64,000 nucleotides of DNA from Aquila chrysaetos chrysaetos (GCF_900496995.4 NC_044012.1:2108001-2172000); one strand, 5' to 3'; positions 20,701 through 35,000 are shown, counted from the stretch's first letter. Made by a program: numbers and translations. The notes: generated from the sequence alone by a model not told the origin.

Positions 20701-23700
20701 GGTCCCTTTTGGGGAGCCCGTGGTCGACGGTCCTGCTGGGATATGGGGCTGCGCGGTGCCGTGACCCCCGGGATACCGGGACGCCCGTGGGTTCGGCATC
20801 GCAGCCCCCTCCCGCCCTACACCGGGATGCCAGCCCAGGAGCCGGGAGCCCGGCGGTGCCGGGGGGCAAAGGGCTGGGGAGCAGATAAGGAGGAGCCGGG
20901 GGTGGCCTCGCATCTCCTTCCTGCCCGGCACGCAGGAAGGGCCGGGATATCAGCGGGGCTGGCGAGAGCTTCCCCTCGGATGGGGCGGGAAAGGGAGAGC
21001 GGAGCCACGGCTCCCCGCCGGACCGTGGGGATTTTGGCAGCTGCGGGAGCACGTGCGCCGGCGGACGGCATTTCCCAGGGCTCCTCCATCGCCCAGCCCA
21101 CGCGGGAGGCTGGTGGCTTTGGGGAAACGCGGGGATCCCCCCCCCCCGCCCCCGCCGTCGCGTCCATCACAGAAGGGGCGATCGCTGTCCCGCATCAGGG
21201 TCGCCCCTTCCCATCACGCGCCGCTCCAAAACCAGATCCACCGGCATCGCCTAGCCGAGAGGTCCCCTGGGAACAGGGTGGGGGGCTGGCAGCACGAAGG
21301 GGGCCCGAAATATGGCACATCCACCCTTGGGGGTCTCAGCTCCCCGTCGGACCCATCTCTGTCCACTCGCCGGGTGCCGTCCCCAGCGGACGGGCGCCCG
21401 CAAAGCCAATCTGCGCGGCGGAACCCCGACCGTAACCCCATCGGCGGGTCGGTTTGGAGATAGCGGGGCGATAGGGCGCGGGGTACCCACACGGCACGCC
21501 TGGCCTCGCCGGGCTGCCAGGGCGCTGGCGGCCCCGGCGCGGAGATGCCGAGGGGGAGATAGACAGCTGTATTTGCTCCTTGGGGTTTTGATAACCATCG
21601 CGAAACCGCTCAAGCGTCGCTCTTGTGGTTGCCAGGATGTTTGCAAAGTGCCCTCGCGAGCACGGGGTGATGCAGGATGGGGTCCAAACCTGCCCTGGCG
21701 CCGGGGAGCGCGATGCCAGCCATGGTGCCGGCATCCCCGCCGCTCCCGGCTCCCCAACGGCAGCTTGGGGACGTGGGGGACCACAACCATCATCTCGTAT
21801 CTCCTCTCTCAGCAGAAGTGCTGGTATTTGCAGCCTGCCCAGCTCCCAGGGCTCCCAGTCCTCCTTATACGGGTTTTTGCAAGAGGTGGCGAATGCCTGG
21901 GGGCTGCTCCGGCTGCTCCAGCCCGCGGTCCAGCCAGGACGGAGTGGGATGACCAGCCGCACACCGGGGACTCACCTGGCCCGTTCCAGGTGTCCAGCTC
22001 CTGCGGGTTTTCTCCCGGATCCGGCTTCTCCGGCTCCTTCGGACTCTCCAGGGCGTCTCTGGACTCTGCAGCAGGAGAGGGAAGACAGCAGGTCACGTGC
22101 AAGGAATTTCAGAGGCAGCACCCCACGGGGGTCAGGACCAGTGGACCGGTGACACCCTGGAGCCAGGATGTGCGCGGGAAGGGGATTCACTCTTGAGGAT
22201 GTGCAGGGGCGGAGGGTTCCCCTCAAAATCCCCGTGTCCCTCAAAATCCCACTGCCCAGCCGTGGGGTCCCCTGCGCCCCACGGGATGACCCGTAAGGAC
22301 AGCCAAGCCCACCCACTCATCCTCCCCAGGGATTCCCCGAGCCATCCCTGGGTGGGCACCCACCTCCCACCCCCAAAACCCCCTGCATCTCTCCCATCCC
22401 ACCACGGGCCCCCACGTCACCCGGTTCAGCCCCCTCCCGTCACGGCTCTATTTGTGGCGTATTCATAGCAACTTGATAACAATTATTTTCTCCATTAACT
22501 GCTGCTGGAGATGCAGCTGATAAAGCCTATCTGCATATGACAGTGTGGAAGATTAGCGCCCAAAGTACATGTTTGCCTTGGCGTCCCGGGCGGATAACCA
22601 GCGCGGAGCCCAATCGATCGGCGCCAGAGCGAACACCCAGGGGTGACGTCACCGGCATTGGAGATTATTAATACAGGTGATAAGCAGAATGATTAACATC
22701 AAATAAATCAATCACCGGGTATAAAAGTCCTATTATTTTTGGCTATAAATCAAAGTGCCTGGCATATCGATTTTTATCCATCGTGCTGAAAGCTTTAGTG
22801 GCCGTTATTGCTGCTCGGCGTTATCTCTGCTATCACCTTTTTATCGAGGCAGGCTAGTGCCAGGTGCAGCTCCGCGCCCGGGCTCCCGGCTCCCTCGCCC
22901 CCAGCCCCGCTCCCCCATCAGATAAGAGCCGCTCGCTTCTCCCTGCTGCCGAGCAAAGTTTGCCGGCGAGCCCTCCCTGCCCCGGCTATCGGGGTGCTGG
23001 CGTGGATCCCCCCCGCTTTCCTGGCGCATCACGGGTTGGCTCCCGTGGTTTTGGGAGGGAACGCGTTGCTTCCCGGTTGCCGGTGAATGAAGGCAGCGGG
23101 CGCTTGCCGGGGACTGGCCGGCTCCATTAGCCGGCGCAGCCTTGCCCCGCTGCGGTTATCTCGAAGGGCACTGCAAACATTAACTGATTAGGATTTGCCC
23201 CCACCTCCACAGGAAGGAACTCAAAGGATATCTGGGGACTGTTTCAGCCCAGCCCTGAAACGCAGCCGCCTCTGGGGTGGGGCATGGCACGGCACGGCAC
23301 GGCACGGCGCGGCACGGCGGCAGGCAGCAACGGCCACGTCCCCTTATTCCCATCCATGGCGCTGCCGGTGCCAGCGCTTTCGGCCTCGGTGGCTGCTTTG
23401 CACCCTGGGGAGTCACTTTGCACCCCAAGGGGTCACTTTGCACCCCAGGGAGGGGGTCACTTTGCACCCTAAGGGGTCACTTTGCATCCCGGGGGGAGTC
23501 ACTTTGCACCCCAAGGGGTCACTTTGCATCCCAGGCGTAGTCACTTTGCACCCTAAGGGGTCACTTTGCACCCCAAGGGGTCACTTTGCATCCCAGGGGT
23601 AGTCACTTTGCACCCTAAGGGGTCACTTTGCACCCCAGGGAGGGGGTCACTTTGCACCCCAAGGGGTCACTTTGCATCCCGGGGGGAGTCACTTTGCACC

Positions 23701-26028
23701 CTAAGGGGTCACTTTGTACCCCAAAGGGTCACTTTGCACCCCAAGGGGTCACTTTGCATCCCAGGGAGGGGGTCACTTTGCACCCCCACATCCCTCCGCT
23801 GTCACCGGCGGCTCAGCGCCGGGGCGGGTGAAAGGCGCTGAAACGGATACAGGGTGATGATGCTCATTAGCAGCCCTCGCGGCGAGCAACCCGCCTCCGG
23901 TTTCCAGCAGCCTGGCTTGCGGCCCCCCGCCCCCCCGTTGCCCCCCAGCCAAGCTGAGATTGCTCCTGGATCCCCTCTGTGCCGGGGAGCATCCTCGCTC
24001 CTGGCCCGTTGCTCGCCGTCACCCCGGGACTGGGCTGCCGCCAGCGGGTCCCACCGCCGGCCGGAGGGTGCCCGGTGGGATGGAGCACCCCAGGAAGACT
24101 GGGGGTCTCACTTAACCAACAGCCCAACCCTCGACGGGCGCGCGGGATGCTTCCTTTGCTAATTAACGCCACGCGCCAACAGCGGAGACGATGCTCAGGA
24201 CGCCGGCGTGCCCGTCAGGTTGCTCCGGTGGCAGAGCCCGTCCCCGTGGCGAGGGGACACCACGGGCAGCCCCCCGACATCGCGGCGAGGCTCACCTTCG
24301 CTGCCGGGGGGGCTGGAGCTGTCGCGCTCGGCAGAGCCCTCGCAGTCCGAGGCGGCCCCTTCCCTCTCCGAGGGGCTCTTCTCCCCCGCCGGGCCGTCCT
24401 CGCCTTCCTCCATCGCTGCCAGGGAACCTGCCGAAACACAGAGGGGGTGGTTAGCGGGGGTGAACCGGAGGGGAAAAAAAAAAAAAACCCCAGTGGGTTT
24501 TCCCGGTTGGGAAATGTAGGATGCCGGTGCCTCAGGGGCTGGCAAAGGGCCTTTTCCCCGACCCACCGTGGGCACGGGGTCCGGAGGAGATGCCCTGCAG
24601 CTCTGCACCCCACGGGAAGGGAAACCCCCTCCCCAGCCAGCCCTGTGGGCCAGCATCTCCCTGGGGTCCCTTGTCCCCTTGCAGAGCCCGGGGGGGGGGG
24701 TTTATAGAGCCACCCGCCTTGCTCTGGGGTGTCCCCCGAGGGATGCCCGGTTCCCCCCCAGACATCGTGGGGAACGAACCCCACACCTGCCCGGGAATCG
24801 AGCGGGGTCCCCACGGCTGCGGCACGGCGAGGTGCCCAGCCTGCCGCACCGCTCACCCGCTCTTCCCACCCAAACCCCCCCCCCGACCCCCCGGCACCTG
24901 CCCCGAACGGGCCGAGGGACCCCAGGGACCGTCCCCGTCCCCCCCCCCCCAGTTCCCAGCACCCCTTGTCTGACGGGGGACCCATAACACAGCCCCCCCC
25001 ACCGTGCCCACAGCCCGGGACAAAGGGGGATGCTGCGGCGGGGACACCGGGTGCAAGCAGGGTGCACGTGGGGGACACCCCAGCAGACACCCCCCCCCCC
25101 CCCCAAAACCCAGCCCTGCCGGCCCACGCTGCCATTCCCATGGCAACGCAGCATCCCCATCCGCGCCAAAAATCGAGAAAGAAAGGACGAGCGGCGCACG
25201 CGGCTCGTGCCGCGCGAAGCCGCGCCGGGGGCTGCCCGGTGTCCCACCCGGCATCGCCTCGCCGAGGCCGGCAGGCGGGCAGGGGGAACGGCGCGGTGAC
25301 AAACCGTCTGCAGACCTCAGCTGCTCTCTGTGACTCCAGGCATGTATATTTACAGCAGGAGAACAAAGAGCCCATAATCTATACAAAGCAGACAACAATG
25401 AGCGTGAATAAAGAGGCTGCGGGAGAAGGGAAGGCAATTTATTCTAATTCTGCTAATTTCAGTTCCAGCACAATTAAAAAGGCTCTGATAATATTCAGAA
25501 ACAATCGCCAGCTAACAAATCGTTTCTCTCGCTGTAAATGAAACATTGTTAGGCTAATTTCTTCTTTCACGCCTTCACGGCTCTTGGGCTTCTGATAAAG
25601 TTAACCCGACTCTCGCCTGCTCCGTGGCTTGGCACCTCCAGCCTGGCCGGGGAGGGATGGACAGAGCCGGGGAGGGATGGACGGGGCTGGGACCGCATGT
25701 GGCACCCACCCAGGGGTGCCCAGACCACCCGCATCCTACCCCAAAACACCAAGCCCTGGCCAGGAGGGAGATGGGGATGCCCCGCACAAATGTATAAAAA
25801 TTGTATAAATGCTGGCGTTTGGGTACCGCGGCGACACCGAATGCCTACGGGGATGATGGGTGGCCGGCAGCATCCCAGCACCATGTCACCGCGGTCCCTG
25901 GATGCATCCCCGCGCCCAGCCTGTCCCATTGCGGCATCCCGCTCCCAGCGTGCCCGCCTGTCCCCAGGGGATGCTCTGGCCCCGGCACTGCCGGCTGTGT
26001 GGGTGAAATGAACTACTGGATAGCTTAA

Positions 26029-26063
<35 letters not shown>

Positions 26064-29000
26064 GAGGGAGAGGGAGCGTGGAGCAGGGAGCGGAGCGTCA
26101 CTTCTCCGGGATTGCTGGAAGCCCTGCACAGTTATCACCGCACACAGCCTCCCTCGGCTTGCCTGATCTGTCTATTCTTCATTAAGCAAATACGCTGAAA
26201 TGGAAATGAAAACATAATAGCTATTTGATTTTCGGCGAGATATTTTGCATATTGGTTCAGTGCTGATAGTGGAATTTCATCAACTCCCTTTTTTCATGCT
26301 TTAAAACTGAATTACTGAGGCTGGCTTTACAGAGAGGGGAAGAGCCAAAAAATGCTCCCTTCCAAGATACTCCGCTTCGACGATTAACTCTGCTCCCTCC
26401 CTACTTCTCCCTCTTTTTTTTTTTTTTTTTTGATAACAAGGAAGGATTTCTTTTTTTTTTTCTCCCCCCCCCCCCCCCTTTTAAAAAAAAATTACAGCGA
26501 TAGTAAAAACTTGCAGGAAGCGAAGGCAATGTGCCCGTGTCACCCGTGTGCAGGCTGGGGACGCGGGTCCGGGTGGGCGCAAGGGTCGGTATTCCTGGGG
26601 CTTTGCCAGCGGTAGGAAAACCCATTGTTACCCAGGTAATGATTTGATCATTTCACTCAAATTAAGGTTCTCCCAGCATAGGAACAATAAACCTTTTCTT
26701 GATTCTTTGCGCTTAGCCGATAAATTAAATAAAAGGAAAAAATAATACAGATAGTAAAAAAGGACCAGGGACTTCTCCAGGCTGCCAAGAGCGAGACCCC
26801 GGACGCTCCGAAAGTCAGCACACAGACAAGAGCAAAGCGATAAGAGGCCTCGATAACAGATAGAAAATAGCAACAGCCCCAGACTTTCCCACCGGCTCTG
26901 GAGCAGGGAGGAGGAGGAGGAGAAGGAGGAGGAGGAAGAGGAGGAGGAGGAGAAGGAGGAGGAGGAAGAGGAGGAGGAGGAGGAGGAGGAGGAGTCCCCG
27001 TGGTGGAAAGTGGGTCCTGGATCGAAAACACGTGCAGGCTGGGGGCAACCTGCCTTCGCCGTCTGGCGTTCATTGGCACACATCCAACTCCAAAAAACTT
27101 ATTATTTTTGAAAATAAAGACGCCGGGCAGGTGGTGAGCCCAAGGGGAGGCTCTGTGAGCCGGGGAGCGAGGGCGAGAGCTTCATACCCCAAAAACTCGT
27201 CTACAGACACCTCGAAGCTCGTGGTGCAGCGAGTCCCCGGGGGTGCTCGGCTCCGGGGTGTCACCCCCCCCCAGTGCCGGGGGGGACCCGGGGGACATCC
27301 CCAGCTCCACCGGGGTCAGCAGGACCACGCGGGCAGCACGACGGAGGCTCCTTTCTTCATCCTTCCAGCTCCTCCCCATCCCCTCGCTGGCCCTCAATCC
27401 ATCTTCCAATTAAAAATAAACCAGAAAAATAACAGCAATAAACCCCAAAGCAGCCGGGTGAGGCTCCCCACCAGCGCTGCCATGATGCTCACCCATCACG
27501 TCGCGATCGAGACGCGGGGAACCCAGCTCAGGCATCGCCTCCTTTATGCTGCCCCTAAACCGCCTTATTTTCCCCCAGATTTTGCAGCCACAAGCAAAGG
27601 GCTGCAGGAGTGGGCACGGGGGGCTGGCATTCCCCAGGGAAAGATGCCCTCGGAGAGGGTTGCAGCCACTCCTGATCCTTCCTTGCACCAGATGCAAAAC
27701 CATCTCTGGTGATTCGGTGGGGACCGGCACAGCTCGGGGATTCCCCAGGGTCTCGTAGCAGGGTTGTGCCCTGCAGCAAGCAACACCCAGAGAGCAACCT
27801 GGGCTGCAAATCCAAAAACCACTGGTATCTGATGGGACACCAGCCTGCCTCTTCTCACCCAATTTTTCCCCGGTATGTATTAATGTTTGCTTTTACCGAC
27901 GACCTCGGATGCCCTCGAGCCCATTCCCTGGGGATTGGGGATGCCAAGTGCTACGGCCGAGGCCAAATGAGGTTTCGGTGGCTGGGAAATTATGCTGGTC
28001 CTCAGAGGTCACGTTAACCAGTGGGTTATTTTTTCCCCTCCCCTTGGCTGATGCTGCTGGGATCCAGCATTAAATTGCAATGCTCTCCAAGAACGGAGGT
28101 CCGAGGCGGGTGAGACCCCTCACCTCGAACCCCCGTTTCGGAATAAAACAGACCTTTTTGAGCACAAATCAACCCTTTCCCCTATCAGCCCGGCTGCAGC
28201 ATCCCAGGGCTGGGCTCCCCCCGCGGATATTGGCACATTAAATATCAGCCCCATGCATGGAGCCGATAGCAGTTGGGGCCAGCCCCAGCCCCAGCGGTAC
28301 CTATCTCTAATTCGGGGCCCTTCTCCATCACCCCCAGATAAAACTCACCCCAACCCTTCCTGCGGTGCCCTGTGTTAAAAGGGCAAGGAAAAAAAAAAAG
28401 ATGTTTGGGGAGCTGGTAGGTGGAGGAGGGGATTTATAATGTATTTGTAATAATTTATTATTAAATTATGCCTAATTTATCCAGGAGGGGAATGAAGGAT
28501 AGTGGGGAATGAAGGTGGTGGGGGATGCTATGATTGCTGGTGGGACGCTGCAATTGCTTGCGGGAGAAGATGCTGTGATTGCTTGGGGGGAGTTTATAAT
28601 AATTTATAATTAAATTTATAAAGTATTTAGACCTGATTTATCCAGGAGGGCAATGAAGGATAGTGGAGGATGCTGTGATTGCTTATGGGGGGTATTTATA
28701 ATAATTTATTATTAAATTTATGAAGTATTTAGGCCTAATTTTTCCAGAAGGGGAATAAAGGATAGTGGGGGAATAGAGGCGGTGGGGGATGCTGCGATTG
28801 CTGATGGGGGGTGTTATAATAATTTATTATTAAATTTATAATGCATTGAGGCCTGATTTATCTAGGAGGGGAATGAAGGATAGTAGGGGAATGAAGGTGG
28901 TGGGGGGTGCTGTGATTTCTCACGGTGGGGGAGGATGCTGCTGCGAGTGCTCACAGGGGGATGCTGCAATTACTGACAGGGGGGAGATGCTCACGTCTGG

Positions 29001-32000
29001 ACCCTGCAGCATCCCGACCACCGCAAAAACACACCCGGGCTGGCATCCCCGTCCCAGCGATGCAAAACACCCCATCCATCCACCTGTGGGGTGCAGCACC
29101 CCGAGCATCCCTTCCCGATCCGGAGCAGCTCTGCTCCGGGGGGAGCCCCCGATTGTAACCGTCGGGGAAGAAAAGAGCCGGGGAGAAGCAGAGCCTGAGA
29201 AAAAGCAGCCCTGCTGATAGGGGAGAGATTGGTTTCAGCCGGAGCTGCTCCCCCTGCCAAGTCCATATCCTATCTGCGCGGGGTGCAGTTACTTAACATT
29301 CATCACCGCCTGAACTCTGTAACTTTATCAGCGGCCGAGCATGGCGCCATCGCCGAGCCCAGCCATTCCCGGCGCTCAGATAGGGCCGATAAACCGCTGA
29401 TAGATTACAGGAGATTGTTTCACTTCAGGGGCCGCGATTACTAATACTAATAGCGAGAGAGCCCGCATCATATCAAACAGCAGCTGGGGGGGGGGGGGGG
29501 GGGGGGAAGGAACGGGCCGCGGCGGGCACGGGAAAATAATGAGAAAGAAAATACAGGGACAATGACAATGAAGTGACTTTACGTTTCAGATGGGGTCGAT
29601 AACGCCCTGATAGATTTTTAAGAGAGGAGAGAGTCTAATAGAGCCGTCCCCGTCCCCGGCACATCAGATGGATGGGAGCAGATTGCTCCGTGAGAAGGGG
29701 ATGCGATGCTTAACGCGGTCCTGCCTTCCCGGCTGGCGAGGGAGCCGGGGCCGGGAGACGATGTTCAAAGCACAGGAGGGAAACTGAGGCAGCTGGTGGG
29801 GCCCCTCTGCAGCTGGCAGGGAGGGACTGGTCCTTACCGGGGGGTCCCGGGGGTGTCCTTCATCCCAATCCCCATCCAAGAGCAGTTTGAGATGTTTAAC
29901 CCCATGTCGATGCAGGCAGGGTTTGGGCAGCCTGGTGTGAGGCCGGGGCTGGGGAGCAGCTGGATACCCTGATAATTCGGAAGGAAACTCCATCCCTGAA
30001 GATCAGGCTCCAAACGCGCACGAGCGTGCAAGGCGGCACGGGCGTGCAAGGCGGCACGGGCGTGCAAGGCTCACTGCCACCGCCGCTCCTGCACCGGGTG
30101 CTTGCAGCGCTGCTGGCCAAAGGGAGTTTTTCTGGGTGAAAAACCCTCAATTCTGGTACTTTTTCTCCCACCTGGAATAAAGCCGTTCCGGCTAGGAATG
30201 GCCGGGGGCAGGCGGTGATGCTCACCCGCCGGCGTGGCCCCCCCGGAGCCCATCAATACCAGGTGACGGCGAGGCCAGAGGTCAAGCTCTTTGCTAATCT
30301 AGCGACAAATTACCCCGGAGATGCCGCGCCGGAGCCATCCCCCTCCCCGTGGGAAGTGGTTTCGGGTCCTGCCGGGTCCATCCCGCTGCCAAAAGCTGCT
30401 GGGAAGGGAACGGGGACAGATTTCAGCCTCCAGCCCGAGATGTTCAGTCCATGATGGCACCAGGTGAGGACAAGGATGGGGGACAGGGACGAGGATGGGG
30501 GGGACAGGGACGAGGATGATGGTGGACGTGGCCCAGAAGCCCACCAGACCCATCATCGAAGATGCTCTGGCTGGGGTGTCCCTGCTGCTCCCAGCCCCTC
30601 CAGCATGCCCAGCGCCAGCTCCCAGTGCCATCCTGGACCACTTTGGGGTCTCCAGCCAACGCTGCAGCAATGAGCAGGGGCTGGGGGGGCCTCCAGGAGC
30701 AGAAAAGGACCCTAAGAAGGTACAACACGGTTGGGTGGCCATCTGCAAGAAGCCGAGTGGGCTGCTGGCACCGAGCCTGGCAGATGAAGGTCACCAGGGG
30801 CCACTGGGACAGGGCTGTCCCCAAAAACCCTACGGCCACAGCCCCCCCCCGCCCCCGGCAGCCTTCGCTGGACCAGCACAAGCATCCACAGCAGCACAGT
30901 CCTTCCATCACCAGCACCTTCACCCAGCACCCCCAACCCTCCTCTCCCTCCAACTCCAAGCAGCGTGGCTGTTCATGCCCGGCTCTGTGGATGCCAAGTT
31001 TGCCTCCGTGCAAATGCGCGTGCCTGCGCTGCCTCTTTTTTTTTTTTCTTTTTTTTTTTTTAATTTTTTTTTTTTTTTCCTGTTCTTGGCATTTTGGTGG
31101 AGCGAGATAAGAGTAAAAAACAACAGAGCTGCTCAGAGAGTGAAAAAGGGAGATAGATAACGCAGATACTGACTCCTACACAAAACAGTCCTGGCTTTAT
31201 CACTGCTTTTTATCACAGTTCCTTTAAAAAAAATAAAGAGAGCAGCCCAACTGGAATGGGGCAGCACATTAAAAAATGAACTTTATACTGTTTGCTCTTT
31301 AGTTTTATATTTAGATGAAACAAACTTAGATTCTTGCGGTCGATACCTTTTCCAGTGCAAGGAACCAAAAAGTCTGGAAGCCCTATTTGCTCCAGCGGGG
31401 ACGAGTGAGGAAACTCAAGTATAATTTTTAAGCCCAGATGGGCCGGGGGATGAGGCCGGTCCCAAAGCATCCTGCTGGACTGGGCAGCATCCCGCTGGAC
31501 CAGGCAGTATCCCACAGCAGAACCAGTAAGGCTCAGGCTAGAGATGGGCTATAGAAAGGCAGACACTTCCCGAGCATCCCCGGGGCCCCGGCTGCCGGTC
31601 CCTGGGGACCACCGGAGCCCACCCAAGATGCCACAGCCGGCACCGGGATCCCAGCCACGTGCCGCAGCCATGCGGCATCGCTGCAGCTGGCGAAGCCAAA
31701 CGTCCCCGCGACGGGAGCGGATCCCTGGCATCCGAGGACAGCAACTCCATCCCAATGCGGGGTGCTATACAGCCCGTCCACGTGGCTCCCAAAAATCCTT
31801 CGCCCACCGCGACACCCCGTCCCTGAGGGCACCGCACAGGGCTCTGCCCTCCCGCTGCCAACCGCGGGCACAGGCTGGGGAGGGCATTTTGGAGCTGAAA
31901 AACCCCAACCCACAGGGCACGGCCAGAAAGAGGGAAGGGAAAAAAAAAATAATAATAAAAATGGACTGAAGGTTTTTCCCTCCCCTCGCACTCCCTTCCC

Positions 32001-35000
32001 TACCTTCTTTTTGAAAAACATAATTTATCTGTGTATTATCAAGAAATCCAGACACTTTAATCAGTGAGCTATGAAGTCAGTATTTCCATTCTTATCTAGC
32101 GGAGGAGTGGAAATGGAGAGCAGATAGGCAGCTCCGAGCCGGTCCGTGGTGGGGAATGTTAATGGGAGGAGCGGCAGAGCCATTGGCTACCGAGCTGCCG
32201 CTATCGCTGCCATTATCGGGGCATTATCAAGGCAACCATCGCAGCGCAGTAATGGGGCCAGTTCAACTTTCCGCATTATCATAGGAGCTGGAAGTAGCAT
32301 GAGAGGCCTCAGCTGGGAGACGGAGAAGCGAGCGAGCGGCCAAACTTCCCGGCGAAGCAGGGGGGGAAAAAGCAAAAAGCAGCTTTTCCTCCCCACAGTC
32401 CCCTGAGCTGGTGACGCGTGGGGTGACGCTCTCCTACTCCGGCATCCTCCTGCGTGTTCCGGGTACCGACCCCGAGGCACAGCCCCAAAGCCCTGCATGC
32501 CTTGGGTACCAATCCCACTGAGCATCCCCAAAGCCTCGGGCACCGACCCCCGGCTCACCAAGGACGAGAGAAAACAATGCATCTATATTTCATCAGATGA
32601 ACAAATTAGAGGAGCACATTTCCTCCACGCGCTATCAAATGGGAGATGTCAAGAAAATATGTTGATGTGAGAAAGAGGAGATAAAGAATTATTTTGGAGG
32701 AAAAAAGCCGTGGAAGGCTCTTATCTGGAGTGACTCATAGGCACACACTCCTTAACCCCACTGCAGCCCAAGGTCAGCAGTTACATTCCTTTCGGCATTT
32801 CATCCCTTCCAAAAAAACATGTTGCTGCGGGAACAATGCGGAGCCTTTGCCGGGCAGCCATCGGAAGAGGGAACTGTATTACCCCTGAAACACTTGAACT
32901 TTCCTGATAAAATAAGCAGCAGGACAGCAGCCTGGCCAAGCCGGAGCGTCCAAAAGCCCTGAGTCAGGCAACAAAAACAGTCATGGGATGTGTCGCAGAA
33001 AAAAAAAAAAAAAAAAAAAAAAAATTGGCTTCCTGCTCCCGTTCCTGCTCTTCTCCAATGGAGGGGGGGAGCTGATTTCTTCTCCCCCCAGGAAGAAAAA
33101 TCCATGCCCCTGGTGCAGTCCATAGGACTTGCAGAGCTGGAGTGCGATGCAGGGCTGGCAGAGAGGCGTTTTCCACTTTTTCTTGTTAGATAAAGAGATC
33201 TTAAAAGCCCAAGGTTTCTCCGCTCCTGCTGTCCCCCCCCAGTTGCTCCGACCGGTGCTCGGGGCTGCTCACATCCCCCTCGCCGGGCAGCCTCGGGTCC
33301 CAGCGCCGGGCTGCGCTGCCGTGGAAGGTCTGGGCTGGTTTTCTCTCCGCAGCATCGCCCCAGTCAGCGTTTTCCAAGGCAAATCATGGGTTTTTTTTTG
33401 CAGCAGGATGGACAGCATGCATGGAAAACATCCTCTTCCCCAGAACAGGCGTATTCGACCCCAAATCCACCAACGCCAAGCAGGGCACAGCAGCTCCGTC
33501 CCCAGGCTGTGCCAGCCCTGCCGCTCCCGGTTTGGGCAGCGTTGTCCCTTCCCTTCCCAGGGATGCGGGTAGCATCGGCCCCACAGCCGGCACAGGGCTG
33601 GGAGCATCGCACGGCGCAGGGTGCCCCAGGGACGCTGCGGACGGTGGACGTGGGCATGGTGACGCCGGAGGACTTGGCTCTCCAGCGACTCGATGCCACG
33701 TTGTCTTTGGGATGCTGCCATCGCCGGGTGGCTCCGATGGGTCCCCAGGGAGGGACGGGGCTGCCCCTCTCCAGGAATCGCGGATCACCTGCGCGGTGGC
33801 ACTATCTCCGTGCGCAACCTGCCGCAATTCCCCACGGGGAAAGGATCGCTTTCTTCCCAAGCCCCGATTGCCGAACCGGCCGGCTCGCAACTTGGCGAAA
33901 GGGGAACCCGCAGCTTGCTAGGTGGCCCTCGTGATTCACGATGGAAAATAAGACCTTGCCCAACCGCGCGCGTTCGGATCCAGGGCCGTAAATCCCAGCC
34001 GGAGGTGGTTTTCCCGCTCCGGCGCGGGATGTCGGGGATGGTCCCCGCGGCGCGGGCATCGCCGCGGCTCCGTGCCCGCTCGGGGTGCCCGAGGAGGGGG
34101 CGGCGCGGGGGTGTCCCCGGCGGTGCGGGAGGTGGAAGAGCGGCAGCAGACACGAACCAACCCGACCCCAGCGCCCACGGGCCCTGGAAGCGGCCGCTTG
34201 CCAAAGCCGCCGCAACCTCCCTCGCCGGCGCGGCTGCCAGCGCCGCCTTCCCGCCCGCCGGCCGCCGGCAGGGATGTGCGCCGGGGCTCTCGGCAGAACA
34301 GGTTTTGCCGCGCTGCCGGGTGCCCCACGCATGGCCGTGGCAAGCCTGGATCCGGCGCTTGGCCTCCGAGCATCCCGCACGCATCCTTCCCACCCGATGC
34401 GGAGATGGGGATGGTTGGGAAGAACCATCCTGGGGATAAAGCCCGAGCAGGTCCCAAAACGGGCTCGCGGGTGCTGAGGGAAGAACCCGCGTGGGACAGC
34501 CGTGACGTGTCCCGTGGCCGGCAGAGCGTGGGGCTGGTGGCACAGGGTGGCCCAGACCCCCGTAAATGGGATATATTGCTCCGGAGAGAGGCCGAGGCGA
34601 GCCGTCCCCTCGGCTACCAGCCGCCGAGCGCGGTGCCGACCCCTCTCCCAGGCCCGCAGGGATGCTCGCGCCTGGACCGCTCGCTGGCCATGGAAGAGGA
34701 GAGAAACTTCTTCAAGCATCACCTGCGGCTGATCCAAACCCCGCACCGAGCAGGAGCACGGCTTTCCCGTGGCATTCCCGAGTTACCGTCAGGAAACGGC
34801 CGGCGATGGCTAGGAGAGCTCACCACAGCGGGTTGCGGGCTCTACCGGACGCATCCCACCATCGCCAGCCCCGTCCCACCCGTGGGGACCACGACGGATC
34901 CTCGCCTTCGATGGCGCATCCCAAGACACCGGCGGCAGCTGGGATGGGCAGAGCCGCTGCGGGGGTGGATGTGCCATGGGGCTTTCCTGCCTGCACCGAG

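Larger units (their letters stand above)
12381..21975 (-). other. ZFPM1 intron 3
   Basis: 9.6 kb without an exon I can support. It holds the GATA cluster at 12660-12790, further AT-rich islands (about 14340-14500, 15880-15960, 16300-16500, 18640-18990, 19060-19130, 20370-20640), an (ATCC)n microsatellite, a T run at 16765-16784, a G run at 16890-16914 and a 39-bp minisatellite at about 17976-18345. Long open frames in both strands here are GC-driven. Confidence 0.7.
22066..24295 (-). other. ZFPM1 intron 2
   Basis: 2.2 kb with no exon. It contains the AT-rich GATA/CRE island at 22470-22930, a (GGCAC)n run at about 23285-23319 and the 20/23-bp minisatellite at about 23405-23787. Confidence 0.75.

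Noticed and set aside
23405-23787. Possible CRISPR-like array of 18 repeats
   Set aside because: Units are contiguous without unique spacers and the DNA is vertebrate; it is a minisatellite.
33000-33024. Poly-A runs (also 26027-26060, 61505-61532) as tails of retrogenes
   Set aside because: No adjoining retroposed sequence or target-site duplication was recognised.
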